Of a stretch of 64,000 bases of DNA, positions 26,290 through 35,352 are shown piece after piece (position 1 is the first letter of the stretch; each line of letters begins with the position of its first letter). Source of the DNA: Variovorax sp. OK212 (GTDB taxonomy: Bacteria; Pseudomonadota; Gammaproteobacteria; Burkholderiales; Burkholderiaceae_C); contig NZ_FOLP01000012.1 of NCBI RefSeq assembly GCF_900112425.1, positions 62,001 through 126,000 of the forward strand, in the 5' to 3' direction. Position numbers and translations under genes: made by a program. The notes beneath the pieces were generated by a model, which saw only the letters and a program-made list of their open reading frames with translations, did no database searches and had not been told where the DNA came from.

Positions 26290-27033
26290 TCAGTGAGCGA
26301 TGCCCTGCGCACCGTCGATATAGATTGTTTCGCCGGTCAAGAACCGACCGCCGTCGTTGTAAAGCGTTGTCACCAGGGAGGCCACATCGTCTGCAGTCCC
26401 TGGAGTTCCAGAGGGAATACGCTTCTCCAGGTACGCGCGCAGCGGCCCCGTGGTCAACGCTTCTACGTTCAAGTCTGTCTGGATGTAGCCGGGAGCCACG
26501 TCGATGACACGAATGCCTTTGCTCGCCCACTCCACCGCCAAGCAGCGCGTGATGGCACCGACCGCAGCTTTGCTCGCGCAATAGGCCAGGTTGCGCTTGA
26601 CCCCCATCTTGTCAAAGAATGACCCGATATTGATGATGAGCCCGCCACCGGACGCCAGGAGTGCGGGGTAGGCGACCTGACAAGTGGTCAAGACCGAAGT
26701 TGCGTTTGTATCGAGAACCTCGCGCCAATGATCCGCGGAGATCTCCGCTGAGGAGCCCTCCAAGTGGACACCAGCGTTGTTCACAAGACCGGTGATGCGA
26801 AAGCCTTTACCGATGATGGTCTCAAAGGCTTCGCGCAGACTGGTTGCGTCTGTGACATCAGCCTTAACAGGAATCCAGCGACTGGTGACTTCCTTGGACG
26901 CGTCTTCTCGTTTTGGTGCAGACCCAGAACGTGAAAGGCAGGCAACGTAGTAGCCTCCCGTCGCAAGTTGATGGGCGATGGCGGCTCCGATGCCTCGGCT
27001 TGCGCCAGTAACTACGATGCAGTTTTGATTCAT
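26290..27033 (-). CDS. Short-chain dehydrogenase/reductase, BadH-like candidate
   Basis: A 247-residue classical SDR. Cofactor motif VVTGASRGIGAAIAHQL, NNAG at VNNAGVHLEG, and the catalytic Ser and Tyr-x-x-x-Lys in INIGSFFDK and YCASKAAVG. The end FLTGETIYIDGAQG is typical. Within this operon it would oxidise the 2-hydroxyacyl-CoA ring intermediate to the 2-keto form, the role of BadH in cyclohexanecarboxylate breakdown. General 3-oxoacyl reductases look alike, so the substrate is inference. Confidence 0.85.
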   Translation of the reverse strand: MNQNCIVVTGASRGIGAAIAHQLATGGYYVACLSRSGSAPKREDASKEVTSRWIPVKADVTDATSLREAFETIIGKGFRITGLVNNAGVHLEGSSAEISADHWREVLDTNATSVLTTCQVAYPALLASGGGLIINIGSFFDKMGVKRNLAYCASKAAVGAITRCLAVEWASKGIRVIDVAPGYIQTDLNVEALTTGPLRAYLEKRIPSGTPGTADDVASLVTTLYNDGGRFLTGETIYIDGAQGIAH

Positions 27034-27055
27034 TTTCTTAGCCCTCGTGCTTAGA

Positions 27056-27820
27056 TTATTCGTCCCGAAACAGGGGTTTTCGCTTATCTACAAAGGCCTG
27101 CATGCCCTCTTTGGCGTCAGAAGTTTGGTAGGCAAGCGTCGACAAGTCAGCCTCCATTCGAAGCCCATCGTGCAAAGGCAGGTCTGCTGCACGCAGTACT
27201 GCTTCACGGGCTAGCTGAACAGCGCGCAAACCGTTGCCAGTGAACTCTCGGGCATAGGAGAAAGCTGCGTCCAGGCCCGGCGGCTGGACAATTCGATTGA
27301 CCAAGCCAATGCTCAGCGCCTCTTCGGCTGCAACCGTCCGACCGGTCATCGTGAGTTCCAAGGAGCGACCCATGCCGACCAAGCGCGGTAGGCGTTGAGT
27401 ACCCCCATAGCCGGGAATCAGGCCAAGTTTGACCTCAGGAAGTCCGAATTTGGCGTTTGGCAGCGCTATACGAAGCGTGCACGCCAAGGCAAGCTCGCAG
27501 CCGCCCCCAAATGCATATCCATTGACCAGAGCAACCGACGGGATGGAAAGGCGGTCCAAAAGGGCAAAGACTTCTTGACCCCTCTCTGCTCCAGCACGCT
27601 GCGCACCAAGATTTCGGCTCTGCAACTCTTTAATGTCGGCGCCAGCACAAAACGCTTTCTCGCCCGCCCCTGTGACGATGAGCGCACGTGCCTCCGAGCG
27701 TCCTGCTTCGGCAATCGCGCTGCCAATGTCATCAATGAGACTGAAGCTCAGTGCATTGAGTGCCTCTGGACGACGCAGAGTAAGTACTGCGAATTCTTCT
27801 TGGTAGCTAAGCTCAATCAT
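27056..27820 (-). CDS. Enoyl-CoA hydratase, BadK-like candidate
   Basis: A 254-residue crotonase-fold enzyme. Both hydratase glutamates are present: GGGCELALACTLRIA and FGLPEVKLGLIPGYGGTQRL. The oxyanion motif AFCAGADIKEL is intact. Its ATG at 27820 overlaps the ligase stop as ATGA, so translation is coupled. In the proposed pathway it hydrates cyclohexene-carboxyl-CoA. Confidence 0.88.
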   Translation of the reverse strand: MIELSYQEEFAVLTLRRPEALNALSFSLIDDIGSAIAEAGRSEARALIVTGAGEKAFCAGADIKELQSRNLGAQRAGAERGQEVFALLDRLSIPSVALVNGYAFGGGCELALACTLRIALPNAKFGLPEVKLGLIPGYGGTQRLPRLVGMGRSLELTMTGRTVAAEEALSIGLVNRIVQPPGLDAAFSYAREFTGNGLRAVQLAREAVLRAADLPLHDGLRMEADLSTLAYQTSDAKEGMQAFVDKRKPLFRDE

Positions 27821-29499
27821 TGAGGCTTCCCTTGGTAGCGGATGGGTTGAGGTTGGAGCTTGCCGGTGCGGGCCCATGCGACAAGCTCGCGTTTGAGAAT
27901 CTTTCCACTGGCAGTGAGCGGCATGGAATCCAGGGCCATGTAGTATTCCGGCATATCGAACTTGGACAGGCCAACCTCCGCCAGGTGATTCAGCAACTCG
28001 TCACCGCTAGGCGCTTGCCCGTCCGCGATGATCGCAAGGCACACCTTCTCTCCCAAGCGCTCGTCAGCGACAGCAAATGCTGCCGCCTTCTTTACCCTTG
28101 GATGCCTGTGGGCCAAGTCCTCAATGCGTGCAGGATGGATGTTGTGGCCCCCGCGGATGATGAGGTCCTTTTTGCGACCGACGATCTGAACGTTTCCGTT
28201 CTCATCGAACTTGCCCAAGTCACCACTCATGAACCATCCCGAGGAGTTGAAGGAGGACTCCGTGGCTTGTTGATTGCCAAAGTACCCGAGCATCAGAAGG
28301 CCACCACGACCACCAATCTCACCGATCTCGCCTGACGTAGCCTCGACGTCTGGGTTTTCTTGATTCCACAGCTTGATCTCATACCCCGTGCAGGCCTTGC
28401 CACACGTACTCGTGATGACGTCCGGAGAGTCCGTTGGCTTTGTGTACTGATGTGAACCGTTCTCGGTCATGCCGTAAACGTTTTGTGGCTTTGCCCCCAT
28501 CGCCATCAGTTTGCGCGCAGTTTCCGTTGGAATTGGTGAGCCAGCAAGATAGAAGACCCGGACGGATCCGAGTTGCGTCAAGCCCCGTCCCTCTGCAATA
28601 TGCAGCAGATCCATTGCGTGGGTCGGAACGCCCATCACGTAGGTTGCACCGGTGTCATGGATCCAATCGATAGCCGCCGTTCCCGCTGCAGGGTCATGCA
28701 CCACCAGCTCACAACCAGCTACCAATGCTTGCTCCAGAGCCACTGTGCCAATGTGATGGCTCATTGGGCTAAGAGACAGCAACACGGTGTCAGAACCATG
28801 CCCCCAATCCGCGACCATCGAACGCCCGTTGGCCAAGAGCGTGTTGTCGCTATGCATGACAGCTTTGGGTAGCCCAGTCGTTCCACTGGTGAATGCCAGG
28901 TAGACGATCTGGTCCGGATCTGAACTTGGAGTCGAGAAATCCGGTAGCCCCGCTCGCCCGGTGGGGAGCCCGGGGAACTCAGCGGCGCCTGCAGGAAGTG
29001 AAGTGACGGCCGCATTCAACGATGGCAGCGCATACACGCGCTTGAGAGAGGGAATGTCTGCCGCCGAGGAGAAGATGCTCGCCGTCGACGAATCAGCTCC
29101 CCAGCCTGGTTGAGTGATGAGTGCACGCGCTCCAATTGAGCCTAGAAGGCCGGCGATTTCCGCTACGGTGTAGTTTTGATGCAGCGACGGATTGCAGATG
29201 TAGCCATTTCTGGAACAGGCGAGGAAAGCCACAGTCGCTTCAAGGCGGTTTGGGAGCCAGACGGACACCCTGTCGCCACTGCGAAGGCCTGCGGCCTCCA
29301 GGTCGTGCGCAAACACATCTACCCAAGAAACGACTTGCGACCAAGTCAGCCGGCGATGGGCATCACGCAAAGCAAAGCTATGCCCGCGCTCAATCGCATG
29401 CCGTCTTGCCAGCTGATACATCGTGTCGCGTTGCCAAACATTAGCGCGGTAGTACTCGCGGGCTTGGTTGGGGTGGTGCAGTGTCAGAATTCGAGCCAT
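27817..29499 (-). CDS. Acyl-CoA synthetase (AMP-forming), AliA-like candidate
   Basis: A 560-residue adenylate-forming CoA ligase. The AMP-binding motif is LAFTSGTTGLPKAVMHS, followed by YGMTENGSHQYT, SGWFMSGDLGKFDENGNVQI, and the C-terminal lysine motif LTASGKILKREL. It activates a carboxylic acid with ATP and CoA and is the first step of the operon's pathway. Gene content suggests cyclohexanecarboxylate or a similar alicyclic acid. A benzoate- or fatty-acid-type substrate cannot be excluded. Confidence 0.88.
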   Translation of the reverse strand: MARILTLHHPNQAREYYRANVWQRDTMYQLARRHAIERGHSFALRDAHRRLTWSQVVSWVDVFAHDLEAAGLRSGDRVSVWLPNRLEATVAFLACSRNGYICNPSLHQNYTVAEIAGLLGSIGARALITQPGWGADSSTASIFSSAADIPSLKRVYALPSLNAAVTSLPAGAAEFPGLPTGRAGLPDFSTPSSDPDQIVYLAFTSGTTGLPKAVMHSDNTLLANGRSMVADWGHGSDTVLLSLSPMSHHIGTVALEQALVAGCELVVHDPAAGTAAIDWIHDTGATYVMGVPTHAMDLLHIAEGRGLTQLGSVRVFYLAGSPIPTETARKLMAMGAKPQNVYGMTENGSHQYTKPTDSPDVITSTCGKACTGYEIKLWNQENPDVEATSGEIGEIGGRGGLLMLGYFGNQQATESSFNSSGWFMSGDLGKFDENGNVQIVGRKKDLIIRGGHNIHPARIEDLAHRHPRVKKAAAFAVADERLGEKVCLAIIADGQAPSGDELLNHLAEVGLSKFDMPEYYMALDSMPLTASGKILKRELVAWARTGKLQPQPIRYQGKPQ

Positions 29500-29522
29500 A
29501 TAGAGCCTCTACGCGCACGATC

Positions 29523-30302
29523 TCAGCGACCAAAGTGCTTGGGGTCAGGGCTCCGTCGTTCTGCGAACGCAACAGCAAGCTCAGTGTGTTCTTTCGTCTC
29601 GAGATATCCGCGCAGCAGCAGGTCGTGAGCCATGCGAGACAGCCCGCTGACGCCGCCGTGGCGCGCATTGAATGCGGCTTTGACGGAGGCCAGCGCGAAG
29701 GACCCGCGGTCCGCGATCTCAAGAGCCATTTTGCGAGTTGCGTCTGCGAACTCAGCATCGGGCACCACTTGATTAATGAGGCCCCACTCCTGTGCTTCAC
29801 GAGCGCTGAGCTTGGGATTGCGGTACCACATTTCCTTTGCTCGCTTTTTGCCAACCAGGTCCTCAAGGTACCAAGTGCCGTAGCCTGCGTCGAAGCTACC
29901 CATCATTGGGCCGACCTGACGGAACACTGCACTCTCTTTCGCGATGGTGATATCACACACCATCTGCAGGACATTCCCGCCGCCGACGGCGAAGCCGTTG
30001 ACTGCTGCGATCACAGGCTTTTGAATTCGGTCAATGCTTTCGTACATCTCAAGGGTAGGGAGTACTCCCGCATAGAGGAGCGTGTCTTCCATGCCTTCTT
30101 TGCGACCGCCGATGCAGAAAAAGCGGTCGCCAGCACCCGTGATCACAAGGACGCGAGTGCGGGTTTCCCGACGGACCTCATTGATGCAGTCACGAATCTC
30201 ATGGCACATCAGGGGGGTAAACATGTTGCCGTCTTGGGGGCGGTTCAGCGTGAGCGTGCCGATCGGGCCGTCTTCGGTGTAGGTGATTTCTTGAAATGCC
30301 AT
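29523..30302 (-). CDS. BadI/MenB-type crotonase (2-ketocyclohexanecarboxyl-CoA hydrolase candidate)
   Basis: A 259-residue crotonase-fold enzyme of the BadI/MenB branch. Instead of the hydratase Glu it has GFAVGGGNVLQMVCDITIA, followed by FRQVGPMMGSFDAGYGTWYL with the conserved Asp and Tyr-Gly, then LVGKKRAKEMWY, all features of ring-opening BadI and of dihydroxynaphthoyl-CoA synthase. No menaquinone genes are near, so a carbon-ring hydrolase fits better. This is the most telling gene for an alicyclic-ring pathway ending in pimeloyl-CoA or a substituted analogue. Confidence 0.82.
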   Translation of the reverse strand: MAFQEITYTEDGPIGTLTLNRPQDGNMFTPLMCHEIRDCINEVRRETRTRVLVITGAGDRFFCIGGRKEGMEDTLLYAGVLPTLEMYESIDRIQKPVIAAVNGFAVGGGNVLQMVCDITIAKESAVFRQVGPMMGSFDAGYGTWYLEDLVGKKRAKEMWYRNPKLSAREAQEWGLINQVVPDAEFADATRKMALEIADRGSFALASVKAAFNARHGGVSGLSRMAHDLLLRGYLETKEHTELAVAFAERRSPDPKHFGR

Positions 30303-30317
30303 GGAAGTGATCTCCGT

Positions 30318-31562
30318 TTAAATAATCTTCTGTGAACGCAGTTGCTCAAGCTTGTCGGTATCCAAGCCAGCCCATTCTCTCAATACCAGCTCCGTATCCG
30401 CGCCAAGCTTGGGTGGGGGAAGCGTTGTGCCTTCCGCCCGGCCATCGAAGCGGATGCCCAGCCCCACTTGAGGGATCGGACCATCTGCTCCTTTGCTTGA
30501 GTAGATGAATCCGGAGTCAAGAAGCATGGTGTCTTCAGCTAGTTCGTCAAGGCGGTAGATCGGGCCAGATGGCACGCGAGCTGCGGCCAGCAGTTCGAGC
30601 CAGTGGGATCTGGGCTTCGTACTGAGGATGCTGTTGATGCGCTGCACAATTTCATCGCGAAGTGCGCGCCGTGAGGGGTTGTCCTTAAAGGCTGGGTCCT
30701 CGGCGATTGCTGGTTCGCCTAGAGCCAGCCAGAAGCGTTGCCATATGCCATCATTTCCCAGGCCAAGGGTGATTGGGCCATCCGCAGTCTCGAAAACTTG
30801 GTAGATCGCAATCACGCTGTCAGTTCCGCCCGAGCGGCGAGGCAATTGTCCGGAGCCAAGGTACGGAAGCAAGCGTGGCGACATGAAACGGGCCATCGTC
30901 TCAACCATTGAAATGTCAATGGCGCAGCCCTGCTGGGTGTTGGAACGGCGATAGAGCGCGGCCAAAACCGCCAAAGCAGCATCGCCACCAGACAAAAGGT
31001 CTGCCGCGGGCGTTCCAACTTTCTGTGGCGCCCCTTGCGCTTCACCGGTTAGATCCATCACACCCGAGTAGCCTTCGGCAATGAGGTCATAGCAGGGAAG
31101 GTCTGCGCGAGGGCCGGTCAGGCCGAATCCTGTCAAAGAAAGATGGATTAGCCCAGGATTTACCGCGTGCAAACTGGAGGAGTCCACACGCAACTTCTTT
31201 TGGACTCTCGGAACGAGGTTGAGCAGGATGACGTCTGCGGTAACAACCAACGCCATCAGCGCTTCGTAGCCCTCTGGCTGAGAGTAGTCAAGCGTCACAC
31301 TTCGCTTGCCACGATTTACGCTGAGGAACCAAAGTGACGCCCCATCGAGGAATGGCGGCCCCCAAGCTCGACAGTCATCACCTGAACCCGGGCGCTCGAC
31401 CTTGACGACGGTAGCGCCAAGATCCGCAAGCAGTTGACCGGCATATGGACCGGCAATGGAGGTCGTCAGATCTAGCACCTTGACGCCCGACAAAAGATCC
31501 AGCGCAGGCGACGACTTCAGGGGAAGTCGGTGCAGAGGAAGGGTGTGATTGCTGCTGTTCAT
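30318..31562 (-). CDS. Class III CoA-transferase (CaiB/BaiF family)
   Basis: A 414-residue family III CoA-transferase. The opening LLSGVKVLDLTTSIAGPYAG is characteristic, followed by VVKVERPGSGDDCRAWGPPF, NRGKRSVTLDYSQPEG and PCYDLIAEGYSGVMDLTGEA with the active-site Asp downstream. It moves CoA between acids without ATP. First gene of the 8-kb operon. The start is unsettled: the ATG at 31562 lies only two bases after the transcription start predicted from the sigma-54 promoter at 31575-31590, so translation may be leaderless or begin at an internal codon nearer LLSGVKV. Confidence 0.87.
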   Translation of the reverse strand: MNSSNHTLPLHRLPLKSSPALDLLSGVKVLDLTTSIAGPYAGQLLADLGATVVKVERPGSGDDCRAWGPPFLDGASLWFLSVNRGKRSVTLDYSQPEGYEALMALVVTADVILLNLVPRVQKKLRVDSSSLHAVNPGLIHLSLTGFGLTGPRADLPCYDLIAEGYSGVMDLTGEAQGAPQKVGTPAADLLSGGDAALAVLAALYRRSNTQQGCAIDISMVETMARFMSPRLLPYLGSGQLPRRSGGTDSVIAIYQVFETADGPITLGLGNDGIWQRFWLALGEPAIAEDPAFKDNPSRRALRDEIVQRINSILSTKPRSHWLELLAAARVPSGPIYRLDELAEDTMLLDSGFIYSSKGADGPIPQVGLGIRFDGRAEGTTLPPPKLGADTELVLREWAGLDTDKLEQLRSQKII

Positions 31563-31574
31563 TGCCTCCGTACA

Positions 31575-31590
31575 TGCAACGCCTGTGCCA
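31575..31590 (-). promoter_or_regulatory. Sigma-54 promoter of the acyl-CoA operon
   Basis: Minus-strand TGGCACAGGCGTTGCA is a full match to TGGCAC-N5-TTGCA. Predicted start about 31564. It is divergent from a sigma-54 activator gene 103 bp away. Confidence 0.85.
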
Positions 31591-31595
31591 GCCGT

Positions 31596-31618
31596 TTTGA
31601 GTACGAAATGCACTCAAA
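31596..31618. promoter_or_regulatory. Inverted repeat between promoter and activator gene
   Basis: TTTGAGT-N9-ACTCAAA, 7-bp perfect arms, centred ~43 bp upstream of the predicted start of the acyl-CoA operon. Possible regulator site. Confidence 0.4.
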
Positions 31619-31655
31619 TTCGCCGCTCGCAGGCACAAAAACCCCTGCAGTGCTG

Positions 31656-31671
31656 TCGCTGCGGGCAGCGA
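31656..31671. promoter_or_regulatory. 16-bp palindrome, candidate enhancer/autoregulatory site
   Basis: TCGCTGC-GG-GCAGCGA is perfect, 22 bp before the activator ATG and about 100 bp upstream of the operon's predicted start, a normal enhancer distance. Confidence 0.5.
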
Positions 31672-31692
31672 AGCGCGCTCCCAACTGCTAAC

Positions 31693-33462
31693 ATGTCCTT
31701 CATGAAGACACGAGAAGAACAGCAGGAGACACAGCCCGAAAATGCAGACTCCATCGGCCAAGACGCAGCCCTTAAAGGCATTCTCGTTTTGGGCGCGGAT
31801 GGGCAGCTTAAATCTGCACTAGGGATAGCGTCGCGCAGTGAATTTGCGGTTCGTATGCATCAACGTTGGCTTGAGGCCAACGAAGACGGTCAGTCTGTGT
31901 TTGTTGTTGATGACGAACCTAACGGACCACGCGTCGTAATCGCGCTGACGAGCGACGAAGGAACTGTTCTGGTTGCGCTGCAGCATGACCGCAGGAATGC
32001 GTTGATGGAGCTGGTGGCCTCCGTCGATTTTTCCGGTGACATCCTCCAGCATCTTTTGACCAACCCGTTCGAAGCGTTGACCGTGGTCGATCACGCGGGT
32101 GTGGTGAGGTACATCAGCCCAATCCATGAAAAGTTCTTTGGTATTGCTCCCGGAGGTGGGACTGGGCGGCATGTGACTCAAGTTATTGAGAACACTCGAC
32201 TTCACACCGTCGCCGCGACGGGCAAGGCCGAAATTGGCTCACTACAGCCCATGCGGGGGGGGAGCCGTGTTGTGTCTCGGCATCCTGTGCTGGGGCGCGA
32301 CGGCAAAGTAGTGGGTGCCATCGGCCAAGTGATGTTCAAGGGGCCCGAGCAGCTCCAGGTGATGTCGGCTGAACTGAAGCGCCTGCAGGCCGAGGTTGGG
32401 TTTTATCGCAGAGAGCTCAATGGTTTGCGCAACCGTAGTTACGGCCTCGAGCACATCGTGGGTAACAGTGGGGCAATTGAGCGTCTGAAGCGACAGATCG
32501 TGAAGGTCGCCTCGATGGATATCCCTGTTCTTCTGACGGGTGAGAGCGGGACAGGTAAGGAACTCGCTGCCCACGCTATTCACCTGTTGAGCAATCGTCG
32601 CGACGCGAACATGGTGATGGTCAACGCGGCTGCGCTGCCTGCGACCCTTGTTGAGAGTGAGTTGTTCGGGTATGAGGCGGGCTCTTTCACCGGTGCGGAG
32701 CGCAAGGGGCGGAGAGGGAAGATTGAACAGGCTGACAAGGGCAGTCTTTTCTTCGACGAAGTTGGAGATATGCCCGCAGAAGTGCAGGTCAAGTTGCTGC
32801 GGGTGCTACAGGATGGTCGCTTCGAACGAGTGGGCGGTCATGAGTCAAAGCTTTCCAGCTTTCGCTTGATAAGCGCCAGCAATCGAAATTTTGACCAGAT
32901 GATTGAAGAGGGAACGTTCCGGCTCGATCTCTTCTATCGAATCAGCGCGGTCACCATTCGAATGCCCGCTCTCCGTGAGAGGCGTGAAGACATCCCGTTG
33001 CTCGCGGACCTCGCGCTACGGAACTTTGCGTCGCGACATGGGCTCCAGCCAAAGAAGATGTCTGCAGATGCCCTTTTGTTCTTGCACGGCCTGGACTGGC
33101 CAGGAAACGTGCGGCAGCTCATTCACACCGTTGAAAGAGCCGCAATCTTTAGCGAGTCCGACGTAATCGAACCTCCTGATTTTGGTCTTCTGGATGACAC
33201 TCTCGACGAAGTTCAGGCACCACCCTCACCTAGCCTGACAACGGACTCGGTTGTCGAAGCATTGCGCCCGGAGCCCTTGCCCTTGGACGGAGGGCGCACC
33301 GAGACACTAGGCGTGCGCCGCGCTGTGGGGGAGGTTGAAGAACAGCTGATTCGTGCTGCGATGGTTAAGTGTCGTGGCAACAAAAAGCAAGCCGCTGTCG
33401 AACTCGGCATCTCCCGTTCCTATCTCTATAAGAGACTGGGTGAGCTCGAGATTCAGGGCTAG
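31693..33462 (+). CDS. PAS-type sigma-54-dependent activator
   Basis: A 589-residue enhancer-binding protein (start ATG 31693, or 31702). A PAS-like sensor lies at about residues 115-225 (ALTVVDHAGVVRYISPIHEK, then GRHVTQVIENTRLHTVAATG), a form often seen next to acyl-CoA catabolic genes. The AAA+ ATPase has Walker A GESGTGKE (283-290), the sigma-54 contact loop as GSFTGA (330-335, Ser replacing the usual Ala), and SLFFDEVGDMPAE. The C-terminal Fis HTH is KKQAAVELGISRSYLYKRLG. Divergent from the acyl-CoA operon and convergent with livM, it is the best candidate controller of the sigma-54 promoters found from 31.5 to 63.3 kb. Confidence 0.92.
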   Translation: MSFMKTREEQQETQPENADSIGQDAALKGILVLGADGQLKSALGIASRSEFAVRMHQRWLEANEDGQSVFVVDDEPNGPRVVIALTSDEGTVLVALQHDRRNALMELVASVDFSGDILQHLLTNPFEALTVVDHAGVVRYISPIHEKFFGIAPGGGTGRHVTQVIENTRLHTVAATGKAEIGSLQPMRGGSRVVSRHPVLGRDGKVVGAIGQVMFKGPEQLQVMSAELKRLQAEVGFYRRELNGLRNRSYGLEHIVGNSGAIERLKRQIVKVASMDIPVLLTGESGTGKELAAHAIHLLSNRRDANMVMVNAAALPATLVESELFGYEAGSFTGAERKGRRGKIEQADKGSLFFDEVGDMPAEVQVKLLRVLQDGRFERVGGHESKLSSFRLISASNRNFDQMIEEGTFRLDLFYRISAVTIRMPALRERREDIPLLADLALRNFASRHGLQPKKMSADALLFLHGLDWPGNVRQLIHTVERAAIFSESDVIEPPDFGLLDDTLDEVQAPPSPSLTTDSVVEALRPEPLPLDGGRTETLGVRRAVGEVEEQLIRAAMVKCRGNKKQAAVELGISRSYLYKRLGELEIQG

Positions 33463-33485
33463 CTTCATGCTGCCACGCGTCTGCC

Positions 33486-34460
33486 TCATGTGTTTGGAGT
33501 AGATGCCACCTTCGGGTTTGCAGGTTTGCGCTTCTGACCAGGAGTTAGTACGGCGAGCAGCCCTCCGACTATTCCCTTGCGGAAGGACAGGACACAAATG
33601 ACGAATATCACGCCCATGATGACCGTTACCCAAGACCCTACCTTGTCTGCGAGTTCAGACTGAATCCCCACAACAGCCGTGGCGCCAATCACTGGGCCCA
33701 GAAGCGTGCCGACGCCGCCCATCAGCGTCATCAGCACAACCTCGCCAGAGGTATGCCAGTGAACATCGGTCAGCGTTTCAACGCCCAGGACCAACACCTT
33801 TAACGACCCAGCCAGTCCCGCGAGTGCGGAAGAGAGAACGAAGGCAAGCAGCTTGAATCGATTGGCATCGTATCCAAGAGACACGGCACGTGGCTCATTC
33901 TCCCGAATGGCCTTCAGGATGTGACCAAATGGGGAATTGACGATTCTCCAGATGGCAACAAACCCTAGCACAAAGACCAGTGCGACGAAGTAATACATGG
34001 CTATGTCGCTCGACAGATCAAAGATGCCCAAGAAGCTCCCGCGAGGAACACCTTGTAGGCCATCCTCGCCGCCCGTGAACGGCGCTTGAAGCAGAACGAA
34101 GTACACCATTTGCGATAGGGCCAGCGTGATCATCGCGAAGTAGATGCCCTGTCGGCGAATGGCGAGTGACCCAACAAGAAGGCCAGCTAAAGCCGCCGCG
34201 AGCGTTCCGAGGAGCAGGCCGATTTCAGGCGTTACACCCCAGGCTTTCATGGCATATCCAGCGGTGTAGCCGGCCGACCCGAAGAACATGGCGTGTCCGA
34301 ATGAAAGCAGGCCTGTGAATCCGAGCAACAGGTTGAATGCGCATGCGAACAAGGCGAAGCACAGGATCTTCATTAGAAGAACTGGATATAGGCCGAGATA
34401 CGGCGCCGCCAATAGCAGCAGTGCGCCGACAACCCAAGAAAATTTGGTTAAACGATTCAT
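33486..34460 (-). CDS. livM: Branched-chain-type ABC transporter permease LivM
   Basis: A 324-residue inner-membrane permease with ~9-10 hydrophobic segments. Family markers are CAFNLLLGFTGLLSFGHAMF, the coupling-loop region YFAMITLALSQMVYFVLLQ and GGVGTLLGPVIGA. It is the last gene of the five-gene transporter operon and pairs with LivH 3 bp upstream. Confidence 0.92.
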   Translation of the reverse strand: MNRLTKFSWVVGALLLLAAPYLGLYPVLLMKILCFALFACAFNLLLGFTGLLSFGHAMFFGSAGYTAGYAMKAWGVTPEIGLLLGTLAAALAGLLVGSLAIRRQGIYFAMITLALSQMVYFVLLQAPFTGGEDGLQGVPRGSFLGIFDLSSDIAMYYFVALVFVLGFVAIWRIVNSPFGHILKAIRENEPRAVSLGYDANRFKLLAFVLSSALAGLAGSLKVLVLGVETLTDVHWHTSGEVVLMTLMGGVGTLLGPVIGATAVVGIQSELADKVGSWVTVIMGVIFVICVLSFRKGIVGGLLAVLTPGQKRKPANPKVASTPNT

Positions 34461-34463
34461 AGG

Positions 34464-35348
34464 TCAAGCTTCCCTGCCGAACAGGCCGGCCGGCCGAAGG
34501 AGCAGTACCAAGGCCATGATGATGAAAAGGATGGTGGCAGATGCCTCTGGGTAGATAACCCTGGTGAGGCCCTCGATGACTCCCAGACCAAGGCCTGTAG
34601 CGATCGATCCGAGAATGGAGCCCATGCCGCCGATGACGACGACTGCGAAGACTACGATGATGATGTTCGAGCCCATGAGAGGACTAATTTGAATGACTGG
34701 TGCTGCCAGGACACCGGCGAAGGCTGCTAAGCCAACTCCTGCGCCATAGGTCAGCGAAATCATCAAAGGAACGTTGACCCCAAAGGCTTGCACCAGTTTT
34801 GCGTTCTCCGTGCCTGCGCGAAGGTATGCGCCGAGTCGGGTCTTTTCGACTAGGAACCATGTTGCAAAGCAGATAGCCAGTGACGCGACCACCACCCAGG
34901 CCCTGTAGGTTGGAAGCATGATAAAGCCGAGATCTGTCGCGCCCATCAACGCTTCCGGGACAGGGTAGGGCTGACCCGCCACACCAAAGAAGTGACGGAA
35001 CAGGCCTTCGATGATCAGCGCAAGCCCAAACGTAAGAAGCAGGCCGTAGATGTGGTCCAGCTCGTACAGCCTTCTCAGCAGGGTGCGTTCGATGAGCATT
35101 CCGAAGGCTCCGACGACGATCGGAGAAAGCAACAGGCTCCACCAATAGCCGATTCCAAACCAGTTCAAGCCCATCCATGCGCAGAAGGCACCGAACATGT
35201 ACAGAGCGCCATGGGAGAAGTTGATGATGTTGAGCAGGCCGAAGATGATGGCCAGGCCCAGTGACAACACTGCGTAGAAGGAACCGTTCATCAGTCCCAG
35301 CAAAATTTGACCAAGCCAAGCTTGTGCCGGTATTCCAAAAATATCCAT
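34464..35348 (-). CDS. livH: Branched-chain-type ABC transporter permease LivH
   Basis: A 294-residue permease from the ATG at 35348, chosen because it lies 4 bp after the livF stop. It contains NGSFYAVLSLGLAIIFGLLN, IINFSHGALYMFGAF, GTENAKLVQAFGVNV and VIGGMGSILGSIATGLGLG, standard for LivH. It forms the membrane channel with LivM. Confidence 0.92.
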   Translation of the reverse strand: MDIFGIPAQAWLGQILLGLMNGSFYAVLSLGLAIIFGLLNIINFSHGALYMFGAFCAWMGLNWFGIGYWWSLLLSPIVVGAFGMLIERTLLRRLYELDHIYGLLLTFGLALIIEGLFRHFFGVAGQPYPVPEALMGATDLGFIMLPTYRAWVVVASLAICFATWFLVEKTRLGAYLRAGTENAKLVQAFGVNVPLMISLTYGAGVGLAAFAGVLAAPVIQISPLMGSNIIIVVFAVVVIGGMGSILGSIATGLGLGVIEGLTRVIYPEASATILFIIMALVLLLRPAGLFGREA

Positions 35349-35352
35349 GACT

